Assembly: GCF_003160695.1 (NCBI RefSeq)
Contig: NZ_QGDD01000008.1
Span: forward strand, 1 to 64,000
Direction of reading: 5' to 3'
DNA from: Nocardioides silvaticus
GTDB taxonomy: Bacteria; Actinomycetota; Actinomycetes; Propionibacteriales; Nocardioidaceae
DNA length: 64,000 nt
Shown here piece by piece: positions 1 through 8,404 of the stretch (position 1 is the stretch's first letter; every line of letters begins with the position of its first letter). The notes under the pieces were generated by a model. It made no database searches, was not told the DNA's origin, and worked only from the letters and a program-made list of their open reading frames with translations. A program made the translations under genes and the position numbers.

Positions 1-48
1 GCACGCCGCCAGCGTTCGTCCTGAGCCAGGATCAAACTCTCCATAAAA
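1..48 (-). rRNA. rrs: 16S ribosomal RNA, 5' end only
   Basis: Read on the minus strand, the first bases of the window give the universal 16S start, AGAGTTTGATCCTGGCTCAG, followed by the actinobacterial GACGAACGCTGGCGGCGTGC. Only about the first 48 nucleotides lie inside the window and the rest continues beyond position 1. The mature 5' end is placed about 8 nt before AGAGTTTG by analogy with other 16S genes, so it is uncertain by a few bases. The rRNA operon is transcribed away from tyrS. Confidence 0.97.
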
Positions 49-397
49 AGCTGAACCCAGCAAGAACCAAACAAACTAGCATTCGCCAGAATCATTTGAC
101 TTGCCAAAAACCACGAACACCCACACCCAAAGATGCAGATGCCGCACAAACAAATCACAACGACATAAATTGCATGACACACTGTTGAGTTCTCAAACAT
201 CACACGCACCGAGGCATCGCTTGCGGTCAGTCCTCGCGCTGGTGATCACCCACCCGCAGCACCGCACCCCGATGAACTTCGAGCTCGCTGTCGCGTGCTC
301 GTTGTCACCGAGTTTGGTGAGAGAGGGGCGGCCGCCTCGGGGCCGGGAGCCCGATCCGAAGGATCTTGCTCCCCGCCGCTCCCTGGCGACTCAGAGA
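49..397 (-). promoter_or_regulatory. 16S rRNA leader (transcribed spacer)
   Basis: This is the stretch between the candidate rrn promoter and the 16S gene, and I see no credible gene in it. The part nearest 16S (about 50-200) is clearly AT-richer than the rest of the window, which is usual for rRNA leaders and their RNase III processing stems. It contains the boxA-like element listed separately. An open frame across 101-562 has no coding character and is rejected. Confidence 0.8.
181..199 (-). promoter_or_regulatory. boxA-like antitermination element of the rrn leader
   Basis: On the minus strand this reads TGTTTGAGAACTCAACAGT, the conserved TTTGAGAACTCAA block found in leaders and spacers of actinobacterial rRNA operons, where NusB/S10 load to prevent premature termination. 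It lies about 135 nt before the 16S start. Identification is by recall of the consensus. Confidence 0.7.
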
Positions 398-426
398 ACA
401 TTACAGACCCATGGCGGGTTGCACAA
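398..426 (-). promoter_or_regulatory. Candidate rrn promoter
   Basis: On the minus strand a -35-like TTGTGC (421-426) and a -10-like TAATGT (398-403) are separated by exactly 17 bp. They lie in the right orientation between the end of tyrS and the rRNA leader. The -35 is not perfect and other promoters may lie farther upstream, inside tyrS. Confidence 0.5.
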
Positions 427-438
427 ATCGGGGGTGGG

Positions 439-1710
439 TCAACGGAGCCGGACGCCGGCGAACCGCTTCTTCCCCCGCCTGAGGACCAGCCAGGAACCGC
501 CGATCAGGTCGCTGCTCGAGGGCACCAGGTCGACGTCCTCGACGCGCTCGTTGTTGAGGTAGACGCCGCCCTCGGCCACGGTGCGCCGTGCCTCCCCCTT
601 GCTGGCCGCGAGCCCGCTGAGGGTCAGCAGGTCGACGATGCCGGGGATGCCGCCCGCGCCGTCGACGTCGACCGATCCCGCCTCCTCGAGGGCGGCGGCG
701 ATGGTGGCGCCGGACAGGCCCGCCAGGTCGCCTCCGCCGAAGAGCGCCTGGGCAGCGGCCTTGGCCTGGTCGGTCTCCGCGGCTCCGTGGACCAGCGTCG
801 TGACCTCGTCGGCCAGCACCTTCTGGGCCTCGCGCAGGAACGGCTTCTCGGCGTGCCGGGCCTCGAGCGCCTCGATCTCCGCGCGGGGCAGGAAGGTGAA
901 GGTGCGCAGCAGCTCGCCCACCTTCTCGTCCTCGGCGTTGAGCCAGAACTGGTGGAAGGCGTACGGCGACAGCATCTGCGGGTCGAGCCACAGGGCTCCG
1001 CCCTCGGTCTTGCCGTACTTGGTGCCGTCGGCCTTGGTGATGAGGGGCGTGGCGAAAGCGTGCGCCTTGCCGCCCTCGGCCCGCCGGATCAGCTCGACCC
1101 CGCCGGTCAGGTTGCCCCACTGGTCGGAGCCGCCGAACTGCAGCGTCACGCCGTGCTGGCGGTAGAGCTCGAGGAAGTCCATCGATTGCAGGAGCACGTA
1201 GCTGAACTCGGTGTAGCTGATGCCGGCCTCGAGCCGGCTCCTCACCACGTCGCGGGCGAGCATCCGGTTGACGGGGAAGTGCTTGCCGATCTCGCGCAGG
1301 AAGTCGATGGTCGAGAGCGACGAGGTCCAGTCGTAGTTGTTGACCATCGTGGCCGCGTTGACGCCCTCGAACGCCAGGAACGGCTCGACCTGCGAACGCA
1401 CCCGTTCGGTCCAGTCCTTCACCGTGTCGAGCGAGTTGAGCGTCCGCTCCCCCGCCTCCTTGGGGTCACCGATCATCCCGGTCGCGCCGCCGACGAGTGC
1501 GAACGGCGTGTGGCCGGCGTTCTGCAGGCGGCGCGCGGTGACCAGCTGCACGAGGTTGCCCATGTGCAGGCTCGGCGCGGTCGGGTCGAAGCCGACATAG
1601 AACCGGACACTTCCCTCGGCCAGCGCCGCGGAGAGCGCGTCGCGGTCCGTGGTGTGGGCGAGCAGGCCGCGCCACTCCAGGTCATCGAGAAGGGTCGGGT
1701 CGACGGACAC
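439..1710 (-). CDS. tyrS: Tyrosyl-tRNA synthetase
   Basis: This class I aminoacyl-tRNA synthetase charges tRNA-Tyr in the cytoplasm. The 423-aa product has the HIGH-type signature as HMGN near residue 49 (after FDPTAPSL), the KMSKS-type loop as KYGKT near residue 235, and a C-terminal S4 RNA-binding segment (around LAASKGEARRTVAEGGVYLNNERV). The length matches bacterial TyrRS. The frame is open upstream to 1851, but the GTG at 1710 is preferred: an AAGGA lies 7-9 nt before it and homology begins there. It is transcribed toward the rRNA operon, and the candidate rrn promoter begins just inside or beyond its 3' end. Confidence 0.96.
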   Translation of the reverse strand: MSVDPTLLDDLEWRGLLAHTTDRDALSAALAEGSVRFYVGFDPTAPSLHMGNLVQLVTARRLQNAGHTPFALVGGATGMIGDPKEAGERTLNSLDTVKDWTERVRSQVEPFLAFEGVNAATMVNNYDWTSSLSTIDFLREIGKHFPVNRMLARDVVRSRLEAGISYTEFSYVLLQSMDFLELYRQHGVTLQFGGSDQWGNLTGGVELIRRAEGGKAHAFATPLITKADGTKYGKTEGGALWLDPQMLSPYAFHQFWLNAEDEKVGELLRTFTFLPRAEIEALEARHAEKPFLREAQKVLADEVTTLVHGAAETDQAKAAAQALFGGGDLAGLSGATIAAALEEAGSVDVDGAGGIPGIVDLLTLSGLAASKGEARRTVAEGGVYLNNERVEDVDLVPSSSDLIGGSWLVLRRGKKRFAGVRLR

Positions 1711-1854
1711 GGTGGTCCTTTCCAGTCGGTTCGGGCTGACGCCAAGCCTGCCGCATGCGCTCCCGCGCTGCCCAGCGGGTTCGTCCGCGCCTGGTCGGGA
1801 GGCGGACGGAAGCAGGGCGGTCAACCTCGCCCCGCTGGGTACCCTCCCCACGAG
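1711..1854. other. Divergent intergenic region tyrS / kinase
   Basis: A 144-bp non-coding gap lies between two divergently transcribed genes and must carry both promoters. I see the tyrS Shine-Dalgarno (AAAGGA on the minus strand) but no convincing -35/-10 pair or palindrome. Confidence 0.5.
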
Positions 1855-3300
1855 ATGAGCAGTGTCAAGGTGGCGGACCGATACACACTCGAGCGCGAGA
1901 TCGGCCGCGGCGGGTCAGGTGCGGTCTGGCTCGCGCGCGACGACATCCTCGACCGGTCCGTGGCGATCAAACGGATCGGGCTGCCGCCGGGAGCGTCGGC
2001 CTACGACTCCGTCCGCGCCGAGCGCGAGGCGCGCATCTCCGCTCAGGTCAACCACGCCAACGTGGTCTCGGTCTTCGACTTCGTCAACGACGGCGAGCAC
2101 ACCTGGCTCGTGACGGAGTACGTCGAAGGCACCACGCTGGCCCAGCTCGTCCGCGACCGCGGGCCGCTCACACCGGACGAGGCTACTCCGCTGCTGCTCC
2201 AGGTCGCCGAGGCGCTGGCCGCCGCCCACGCGACGGAGATCGTCCACCGAGACGTCAAGCCGTCGAACATCCTGGTCGGTCTGGACGGCACCGCGAAGCT
2301 CGCCGACTTCGGGATCGCCCGAGCCGTCGCCGACGCCTCGCTCACCCAGACCGGGCTCATCACGGGATCGCCCGCCTACATCGCGCCCGAGGTCGCGACC
2401 GGCGCGACCGCGACCACCGCGAGCGACGTCTGGTCGTTCGGGGCGACGGTCTTCCACGCTCTCGCCGGCCGTCCACCGTACGAGGCGCCCGAAGGTGAGA
2501 ACGCCGTGCTCGGCGTGCTCTACCGGGTCGCGCACGAACCCACGCCGCAGCTCGACGACGGCGGCTGGCTCGCACCCCTGGTCCGCGGGACCATGCAGCA
2601 GGAACCGGCCGACCGGATGTCGATGGAGGACGTCGTCGCCTACCTGCGCGCCGGCCCGGAGGCGACGGACCGGACCCGGGTGCTCGCCGCCGTCGACCCT
2701 CCGACGCCGCCCCCGCCGACCGTCCACGACGAGCCGGTGCCGGAACGGACCGCCGTCCGGACCGCGACCGGCGAGCACGACCGGACCGGCCCGGCCACGC
2801 GGCCCGGGTCCTCGCGCCGGACGACGCGGGTGGCGCTGATGGCCGCGGCCGCCGTGCTCGTCGTCGGAGCGGTTGCCACAGCCGTCCTGCTCATCGGCGG
2901 CGACGAGGACCCCGGACCGACGACGCTCCCCAACAACACCGGCGCCGCGAGCAGCTCGACCTCCGGGTCGCAGTCGCAGTCACCAGCGGAGGAGCCGACG
3001 GCCGAGGAGCTCGAGTCGTTCGCGTCGACGTACGTCACGACGGCGGCGCAGGACCCGGACGCCGGCTTCGCCCTGCTGACCCCGGCCTACCAGGAGCGCA
3101 GCCCTGAGTACGCCGACTTCTGGGGCACCATGTCCAACCCGAAGATGCTCGACGTCTCCGCCGACCCGGCGGCCATGACGGTCACCTACACCTATCAGTA
3201 CGACTGGCCGGCGGACGGCAACATCACCGAGACCGTCACCCTCCAGCTGGTGCAGGAGGGCGACCAGCTGTTGATCGACGACGCCGTCACCGCCGGCTGA
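1855..3300 (+). CDS. Membrane Ser/Thr protein kinase (PknB-like)
   Basis: This is a eukaryotic-type Ser/Thr kinase of 481 aa. An N-terminal cytoplasmic kinase domain (about 10-270) shows the glycine loop GRGGSGAVW, the lysine in VAIKRI, the catalytic loop HRDVKPSN (HRD at 134-136), DFG at 151-153 and the SPAYIAPEV segment. A Pro/Thr-rich linker follows, then one membrane helix (about 325-348) and an extracellular domain of some 130 residues rich in Ser/Thr at its start. No PASTA repeats are visible, so the ligand is unknown. ATG 1855 is chosen because kinase homology starts there. Its last 14 bp overlap the 3' end of the convergent sensor-kinase gene. Confidence 0.9.
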   Translation: MSSVKVADRYTLEREIGRGGSGAVWLARDDILDRSVAIKRIGLPPGASAYDSVRAEREARISAQVNHANVVSVFDFVNDGEHTWLVTEYVEGTTLAQLVRDRGPLTPDEATPLLLQVAEALAAAHATEIVHRDVKPSNILVGLDGTAKLADFGIARAVADASLTQTGLITGSPAYIAPEVATGATATTASDVWSFGATVFHALAGRPPYEAPEGENAVLGVLYRVAHEPTPQLDDGGWLAPLVRGTMQQEPADRMSMEDVVAYLRAGPEATDRTRVLAAVDPPTPPPPTVHDEPVPERTAVRTATGEHDRTGPATRPGSSRRTTRVALMAAAAVLVVGAVATAVLLIGGDEDPGPTTLPNNTGAASSSTSGSQSQSPAEEPTAEELESFASTYVTTAAQDPDAGFALLTPAYQERSPEYADFWGTMSNPKMLDVSADPAAMTVTYTYQYDWPADGNITETVTLQLVQEGDQLLIDDAVTAG

Positions 3301-4654
3301 GCGGCGGCAGCGTCAGGCGCACGACGGTCCGGCCGCGCACGCGGTCGATGCCGATGGTGCCGCCGTGGGCGCGGACGATCTCGTCGACGATCGCGAGGCC
3401 CAGCCCGACGGAGCCGTGGCTTGAAGCGAACCGCTCGAAGGGCCGCTCCTCCTGGAACCCCGCGCCCTCGTCGCTCACCTCGACGACCACCTCGGGCCCG
3501 TTCACGACCCGCACCTCGACGTCGCCGGCACCGTGCCGCAGCGCGTTGTCGACGAGGTTGGAGACCACGCGGGTCAGTCGCTCCTCGTCGCCGGCCACCG
3601 GCACGGAGGGGTCGCCGGTGAACGTGACGGAGCGCGATGACGCCTCGGCGGTCGCCCGGAACCGGCGTACGACGTCGACCGCGACCGCCGCGACGTCGAG
3701 CTCCTCGCTCTGCAGCTGGAGCTGGCCGGCGTCGGCGCTCGCCAGGGCGAGCAGGCCCTCGCTCATGGCGATGAGCCGGCGCACCTCCTCCTCGGCGGAC
3801 TGGAGCGCCTCGACCAGCTCGTCCTGGGAGCGCGGGCCGGAGAGGGCGAGTTCGACCTCGGTGAGGAGCAGCGCCAGCGGGGTGCGCAGCTCGTGGCTGG
3901 CATCCGCGACGAACCGCCGCTCCCGTTCCAGGCCTTCGTCGAGGCGGTCGAGCATCGCGTTGAGGGTGAGCGCCAGCCGGCGCAGCTCGGCCGCGGCCGG
4001 CACCGGCAGCCGCTCGCCGGCGCTGCGGGAGGAGATCGTCGCCGCGCGGGCCCGCATCCGCTCGATCGGCCGCAGCCCCAGCCCGGCGACGAAGTAGCCG
4101 AGCAGGCCGGCCACGGCGAGCGCGACCGGCCCGCTGACGAGGAGCTGCCGGCGCACGGCGGACACCGCCCGGTCTGCGTCCTGCCGGTTGGTCGCCACCA
4201 CCAGGACCTGGTCGCCGTCGCGCTTCACGTAGAGCACGACGTTCTCGCCCTCGACCTCCGGCGGCTCGCCCTCGTCGGGCTCCCCCTCGTCGTCGTCCTC
4301 GTCGTAGAAGTCGTCGTAGACGCTGATCCGCGCGTCGGAGTAGCCGGTGCCGACCTCGTCGGGGTCGACCATCCGGCCGGGGAGCTCGGGTGAGGAGCCC
4401 AGCACGTCGCCGTCGGCGTCGAGCACCTGCGCGTGCACGTCGGCGGCGAGGCGACCGACGGCAGTGGCGCGCTCCGGCGGCGGCACGAGCAGCAGCCGGT
4501 CGAGCTCCGTCTCGACCTGGTCGCGCAACCGCTCCTCGAGCGCGTTCGAGACGCGCAGCTGGACGAACACCCCGAGCGCGACCATGGCCAGGGCCGTGGT
4601 GAGCAGGAAGGCGAGCGCGACGCGGAGCCGCAGCGACCAGGCGGGGCTACGCAC
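3287..4654 (-). CDS. Two-component sensor histidine kinase
   Basis: This is a membrane sensor of 455 aa. A helix at about 10-32 and one at 172-192 flank an extracellular loop with a very acidic stretch (about residues 114-131). A HAMP region, a HisKA box with the phosphoacceptor His254 in DASHELRTPL, and a HATPase domain (N box NLVDNALRHG, G boxes DEGAGF and GLGLAI) follow. It overlaps the upstream response-regulator gene by 8 bp, so the two are translationally coupled and should form one phosphorelay. The acidic extracellular loop could sense cations or cationic peptides; that is inference only. Confidence 0.93.
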   Translation of the reverse strand: MRSPAWSLRLRVALAFLLTTALAMVALGVFVQLRVSNALEERLRDQVETELDRLLLVPPPERATAVGRLAADVHAQVLDADGDVLGSSPELPGRMVDPDEVGTGYSDARISVYDDFYDEDDDEGEPDEGEPPEVEGENVVLYVKRDGDQVLVVATNRQDADRAVSAVRRQLLVSGPVALAVAGLLGYFVAGLGLRPIERMRARAATISSRSAGERLPVPAAAELRRLALTLNAMLDRLDEGLERERRFVADASHELRTPLALLLTEVELALSGPRSQDELVEALQSAEEEVRRLIAMSEGLLALASADAGQLQLQSEELDVAAVAVDVVRRFRATAEASSRSVTFTGDPSVPVAGDEERLTRVVSNLVDNALRHGAGDVEVRVVNGPEVVVEVSDEGAGFQEERPFERFASSHGSVGLGLAIVDEIVRAHGGTIGIDRVRGRTVVRLTLPPLSRR

Positions 4655-5339
4655 CCGATCCCCCGGTCAGCCGGTAGCCCACGCCGCGCACCGTGCGGAC
4701 GGAGTCGGCCCCGAACGGCCGGTCGATCTTCTCGCGGAGGTAGCGGATGTAGACGTCCACGACGTTGGAGGACGTCTCGTGGGTGTCGCCCCAGGCGAGG
4801 GCGAGCAGCTGGTCGCGGCTGAGCACCTGGTCGGGGCGGCGCATCAGCGCCTCGAGCAGCGCCATCTCGCGGGTGGACAGCTCGATCTCGGTCTCCCCGC
4901 GCCAGACCCGGCGCGAAGCGGGGTCCAGCCGGAGGTCACCCACCTCGAGGTCGGTGGGCCGCGGCACCGGCCCGCGCCGCGCGAGGGCTCGCATCCGGGC
5001 GAGCAGCTCGTCGAAGGCGAACGGCTTGCCGAGGTAGTCGTCGGCACCGCTGTCGAGGCCGGTGATCCGGTCGGCGACGGCGTTGCGGGCGGTGAGCATG
5101 AGCACCGGCGTCCACACCCGCGCCCGCCGGATCCGCCGGCAGACCTCGAAGCCCTCCATGTCGGGGAGACGTACGTCGAGCAGCACGACGTCGTACTCCT
5201 CCTCGCCGAGGGCCGCGTCGAGCGCCTCCTGGCCCGTTCCCGCGACGGTCACGAGGTCACCGCGCTCGGTCAGGCCACGCGCGACCAGCCGGGCCAGCTT
5301 GGCCTCGTCCTCCACCAGCAGCACTCGCACGAGCACCAC
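4647..5339 (-). CDS. OmpR/PhoB-family response regulator
   Basis: This regulator of 230 aa has a receiver domain with the acidic pocket (VEDE near residue 10), the phosphoacceptor Asp55 in VVLLDVRLPD and the conserved Lys in LGKPF. A C-terminal winged helix (about 128-225) ends in VRGVGYRL. It is the partner of the overlapping downstream histidine kinase. The start could be the GTG coding for the Val before RVLLVEDE. It is divergent from a PepSY-like gene across 71 bp that contain a symmetric GATGAG double repeat with 11-bp spacing, the expected layout for an OmpR-type site; see the operator entry. Confidence 0.93.
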   Translation of the reverse strand: MVLVRVLLVEDEAKLARLVARGLTERGDLVTVAGTGQEALDAALGEEEYDVVLLDVRLPDMEGFEVCRRIRRARVWTPVLMLTARNAVADRITGLDSGADDYLGKPFAFDELLARMRALARRGPVPRPTDLEVGDLRLDPASRRVWRGETEIELSTREMALLEALMRRPDQVLSRDQLLALAWGDTHETSSNVVDVYIRYLREKIDRPFGADSVRTVRGVGYRLTGGSGA

Positions 5340-5351
5340 CCTAGGGCTGGG

Positions 5352-5388
5352 GATGAGGGACGGATGAGAGGCTCATCGTGCCCTCATC
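5352..5388. promoter_or_regulatory. Symmetric double direct-repeat operator (GATGAG x2 / CTCATC x2)
   Basis: GATGAG occurs at 5352-5357 and 5363-5368, and its complement CTCATC at 5372-5377 and 5383-5388. Each pair is spaced exactly 11 bp, and the whole block is a perfect mirror about position 5370. OmpR/PhoB regulators bind as head-to-tail dimers to direct repeats spaced 11 bp. The element lies between the divergent regulator and PepSY-like genes, so it probably controls both, through autoregulation and target control. Binding by the adjacent regulator is inferred. Confidence 0.7.
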
Positions 5389-5410
5389 CTCGCGACCTAG
5401 CGTCGTCGCC

Positions 5411-5833
5411 ATGAAGAAGATCAACCTCTCCCGCAAGCTCCTCCTCGGCGGCGCCGGCGCGGTCGCGCTCGTCGCGGTCACCACCGGTGGCGGCTACGCC
5501 CTGACCTCCGGCGAGGACGACGGACCGATCCCGACCGCCGACCGCGAGCAGGCCGAGCGGGTCGCCCTTGCCGAGACGGGCGGTGGCACCGTGACCGACA
5601 CCGATCTCGACGACGACCGCGACGAGCCGGGCCGCTACGACGTCGAGGTCACCCTCGACGACGGCACCGAGGTCGACGTGCGCCTCGATGACGACTTCAC
5701 CGTCGTGGGCACCGAGACCGACGGCCCGGACGACCGTGACGACACCGACGACACCGACGACAACGACGACGACCGCGACGACCGCGACGACCGCGCCGAC
5801 GACGACCGCGACGACGACCGCGACGACGACTGA
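5411..5833 (+). CDS. Exported PepSY-like protein with Asp-rich tail
   Basis: The 140-aa product begins MKKINLSRKLL, followed by a hydrophobic signal or anchor segment (about residues 10-32). A short alpha/beta segment (READ..ERVALAETGGGTVTD, then YDVEVTLDDGTEVDVRLDDDF) resembles a PepSY domain. A tail of roughly 40 residues is almost only Asp and Arg with a few Thr/Asn. PepSY proteins commonly sit beside, and are controlled by, envelope two-component systems, which fits the divergent regulator and shared operator. ATG 5411 is chosen over an in-frame start at 5378, because that earlier start would place the coding sequence through the operator. The acidic tail may bind cations; this is inference. 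Confidence 0.75.
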   Translation: MKKINLSRKLLLGGAGAVALVAVTTGGGYALTSGEDDGPIPTADREQAERVALAETGGGTVTDTDLDDDRDEPGRYDVEVTLDDGTEVDVRLDDDFTVVGTETDGPDDRDDTDDTDDNDDDRDDRDDRADDDRDDDRDDD

Positions 5834-6907
5834 TCAGCCGGGAAGCGGCTGAAGCCCCGCCGCTGCGGCGACCGCGGCCTCGACCCGGTCGCGGTCGCCG
5901 GCGACGAACACGTGCTCCACGTTGCGGCGTCGGCCGACCTCGCCGACCCGTTGCCCGGCCGGGTTGTGGATGCCGATGAGCGCGCCGACGTACCGCTTCC
6001 GCTCGAACGCGAGCAGCCGCACCTCGGGATGGCCGGCTTCGTGGAGCATGCCGGTCATCTCGTCGGCGGTGATCCACGACTCGTCGTTGTAGGACACGAC
6101 GACGACCTCCGCCCGCGTCCGCGCGAGCAGGTCGGCCAACGCCGACGGCATCGCGCGCCGGGTGTTGAAGACGCTGCGGGTGTGGTCGTCGCGGCTGTCG
6201 ATCCGCTTGCAGGCGACGCCGTAGTGCTCCGGCGCGTCCCAGCGGATCAGCGTCTCCCAGATGTGGTAGTTCGTGAAGTACCGGTGCTGGTTGTAGGGCG
6301 GGTCGACGTAGGCCAGGTCGACCGGACCGACCTCGTCGACGATCCGCGTCGCGTCGCCGTGCACGGTGGCGCCCGGTCCGGGCAGCAGCGCCGGCCGCTC
6401 GAGCCGCAGCTCGCGGTGCGCCCGCGGCGCCCACTCCTTGAGGTAGGCCATCTGCAGGCCGGTGGTCGAGTCCACCCGGTCGGCCGCGAGCATCAAGCTG
6501 GTCAGCAGCACCGGTCGCAGCGGGTCCCCCGGCGGGTGGTCGCGCTCGATCGCATCGCGGATCGCGTCGACCCGGGCGCCGTTGCGAGGCTGGAAGAACC
6601 GGGCGTTCTCGCAGAAGGTTGCGGTGAAGTAGCCGGGCGCGCCGGGCAGGCCGTCGAGCCGCGCCAGCGCCGCATCGAGCTCGGCCTCGTCGATCGTCCT
6701 CGCGTCGGTGGCGACGTAGCAGTCGCTGAGGACGGCGGAGTAGGTCGCCAAGTCGTTGGCGGTGACGTGCAGCCCGCGGCGCTTCAGCTCCTGGGCGACC
6801 CGCGTCGTGCCGGTGAACAGATCGAGCGCCGTCCGGGCGCCGGCGCCGACCGCCAGCTCCCCCAGCACCGGCACCAAGGTGCGCTTGGAGCCGAGGTACT
6901 TGATCAC
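5834..6907 (-). CDS. Adenine-specific DNA methyltransferase (orphan)
   Basis: This protein of 357 aa shows an S-adenosylmethionine-binding motif I as DLFTGTTRVA (about 29-38) and the catalytic motif IV as DPPYNQHRY (about 202-210). This is the order of D12-class/FokI-type N6-adenine methylases. It transfers a methyl group to adenine in a sequence I cannot predict. No restriction endonuclease, specificity subunit or Vsr gene is adjacent, so it looks like an orphan regulatory or protective methylase. The GTG at 6907 (VIKYLGSKRT) is chosen because homology begins there; an open frame continues to 8137 without family resemblance. Its stop abuts the convergent PepSY-like gene with no gap. Confidence 0.85.
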   Translation of the reverse strand: MIKYLGSKRTLVPVLGELAVGAGARTALDLFTGTTRVAQELKRRGLHVTANDLATYSAVLSDCYVATDARTIDEAELDAALARLDGLPGAPGYFTATFCENARFFQPRNGARVDAIRDAIERDHPPGDPLRPVLLTSLMLAADRVDSTTGLQMAYLKEWAPRAHRELRLERPALLPGPGATVHGDATRIVDEVGPVDLAYVDPPYNQHRYFTNYHIWETLIRWDAPEHYGVACKRIDSRDDHTRSVFNTRRAMPSALADLLARTRAEVVVVSYNDESWITADEMTGMLHEAGHPEVRLLAFERKRYVGALIGIHNPAGQRVGEVGRRRNVEHVFVAGDRDRVEAAVAAAAGLQPLPG

Positions 6908-6942
6908 ACCGGGAGCGTACGGCGAGCGCGCCCCCGCAGCCG

Positions 6943-7908
6943 TCAGGCGCGAGCGTGCCAGGCGGCGAGCAGCTCCCGCTCGCGCTCGCGGCCCATGCCG
7001 GTCGTGCCTTCCCCGGGGTGGGCGCGGAGCCACTCCAGGGTGTCGCGCGCGGTCTCCGCGATCGGGCGGAGCGCGAGACCGGCCTCCAGGCCGGGCTCGA
7101 CGAAGTGCTGCATCATGCCGTCGTACTCGGGACGCGGCAGCCACAGCGGCACCGAGTCGGGTCCCATCCAGGGCTCGACACCCTGCTCGGCCAGGAACTC
7201 CTGGTCGACCCAGGTCAGCTCGGCCTCGGGCGCGCACGCGCGGAGCAGGTGGCCGATCGGTGTCGGCCGGCCGACGCCGTCGAAGTCTCCCGTGGTGCGC
7301 TGCTCGCCGAGGGTGACGATCCACGCCGCCAGGTCGCGCACGTCGATCACCTGGACCGGGTCCTTGGGGTCCCCGGGCGCGAGCACCTCTCCGCCCTCGG
7401 CGAGGCGGGCCGGCCAGTAGCTGAACCGCCCGGTGAGGTCGCCCGGACCCACGATCAAGCCGGGTCGCACGATCGCCGCCGAGGCCGCACCCTCGCGCAC
7501 CGCGTCCTCGCAGGCGACCTTCATCGGACCGTAGGCCTCCGGGTCGGTCGCGAGGTCGACGTCCTCGGTGATCGGCTCGTGCAGCGGCAGGGTGCCCGGC
7601 CCCCCGGGCTCGCTCTCGTCCGAGTAGACGTTGACGGTCGACACGAAGACCCAGTGCGCGTCCGGCACGGCAGCGACCGCGCGTCGTACGTGGGAGGGAC
7701 GGCGGGACACGTCGACCACGACGTCGTAGTCCGCGGCCAGCTCGGCCGGCGGCTCGTCCGCCCGGTCCCACGGCAGCAGCGTCGCGCCCTCGGGAACCTC
7801 GCCGGAGACGCCGCGACAGGCGCAGGTCACCTCGTGACCGCGCCGGAGCGCCTCGGCCGCGACCGCGCGCGACAGGAAGACGGTGCCACCCAACGTGAGC
7901 CACTTCAT
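6943..7908 (-). CDS. NAD-dependent epimerase/dehydratase-like protein
   Basis: This is an extended short-chain dehydrogenase-like protein of 321 aa. It has an N-terminal nucleotide-binding stretch (MKWLTLGGTVFLSRAVA), then FVSTVNVYSD and YGPMKVACE, where the catalytic Tyr/Lys pair of the family is expected. The glycine motif is GGTVFLS rather than the canonical GGTGFIG, so redox activity is uncertain. The substrate is unknown; related proteins are annotated as sugar-nucleotide reductases. It lies 35 bp upstream of the methyltransferase on the same strand and could be co-transcribed. Confidence 0.8.
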   Translation of the reverse strand: MKWLTLGGTVFLSRAVAAEALRRGHEVTCACRGVSGEVPEGATLLPWDRADEPPAELAADYDVVVDVSRRPSHVRRAVAAVPDAHWVFVSTVNVYSDESEPGGPGTLPLHEPITEDVDLATDPEAYGPMKVACEDAVREGAASAAIVRPGLIVGPGDLTGRFSYWPARLAEGGEVLAPGDPKDPVQVIDVRDLAAWIVTLGEQRTTGDFDGVGRPTPIGHLLRACAPEAELTWVDQEFLAEQGVEPWMGPDSVPLWLPRPEYDGMMQHFVEPGLEAGLALRPIAETARDTLEWLRAHPGEGTTGMGRERERELLAAWHARA

Positions 7909-8052
7909 GTCCCCACCTCATCACAACGTGAGCGGCGTCAGGGCCGCGTTCGCCGTGGGCGGAGCACGGTGATCGACAAGCAGAGGGTTTTCCCCGATTC
8001 GGGACGGGTCCCTGCTTCGTAGTTTCGGTGCAACCCCGACCGAGGAGATGAC

Positions 8053-8382
8053 ATGACCGAGTCGATGCGCACCACGTTGGCGACGTACGGCGTCCACCAC
8101 CGTCGTCACCTCCAGGTCGTCCCGCCGCCCGTGGCACCGCGGCCGGTCGCGACCTCCCCCGCCCCGCTTCCCCTCTGGGCCGGGCGACTCTCCAACCGCG
8201 AGGTCGAGGTGCTCCACTGCATCGCCGACGGTCTGTCGACGACCGAGATCGCGCAGGCCCTGTTCATCTCGGTCGCCACCGTGAAGAGCCACATCGCGCG
8301 CCTGATCCAGAAGGTCGAGGTGCGCGACCGGCTCCAGCTGGTCGTCACCGCCTACCGGTCGGGCTTCGTGCGCCTCGACTGA
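8053..8382 (+). CDS. Stand-alone LuxR-type HTH protein
   Basis: This 109-aa protein has a Pro/Arg-rich N-terminal third and a C-terminal LuxR/GerE helix-turn-helix (LSNREVEVLHCIADG, then TTEIAQALFISVATVKSH). There is no receiver, PAS or other sensory domain. It probably binds DNA as a dimer, and its input is unclear. The ATG at 8053 is preceded by GAGGAG at 6 nt. The 144-bp gap to the divergent epimerase-like gene holds no recognisable operator. Confidence 0.85.
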   Translation: MTESMRTTLATYGVHHRRHLQVVPPPVAPRPVATSPAPLPLWAGRLSNREVEVLHCIADGLSTTEIAQALFISVATVKSHIARLIQKVEVRDRLQLVVTAYRSGFVRLD

Positions 8383-8404
8383 CGGGCGCCGTGCCCGGGC
8401 GGGC

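Noticed and set aside
295..1854. Long plus-strand open frame upstream of the first kinase
   Set aside because: It is antisense to tyrS; the kinase family match starts only at 1855. High GC leaves such frames open.
6908..8137. Minus-strand extension of the methyltransferase frame
   Set aside because: Protein is Arg/Gly/Pro-rich with no family pattern and lies over the epimerase-like gene in another frame.
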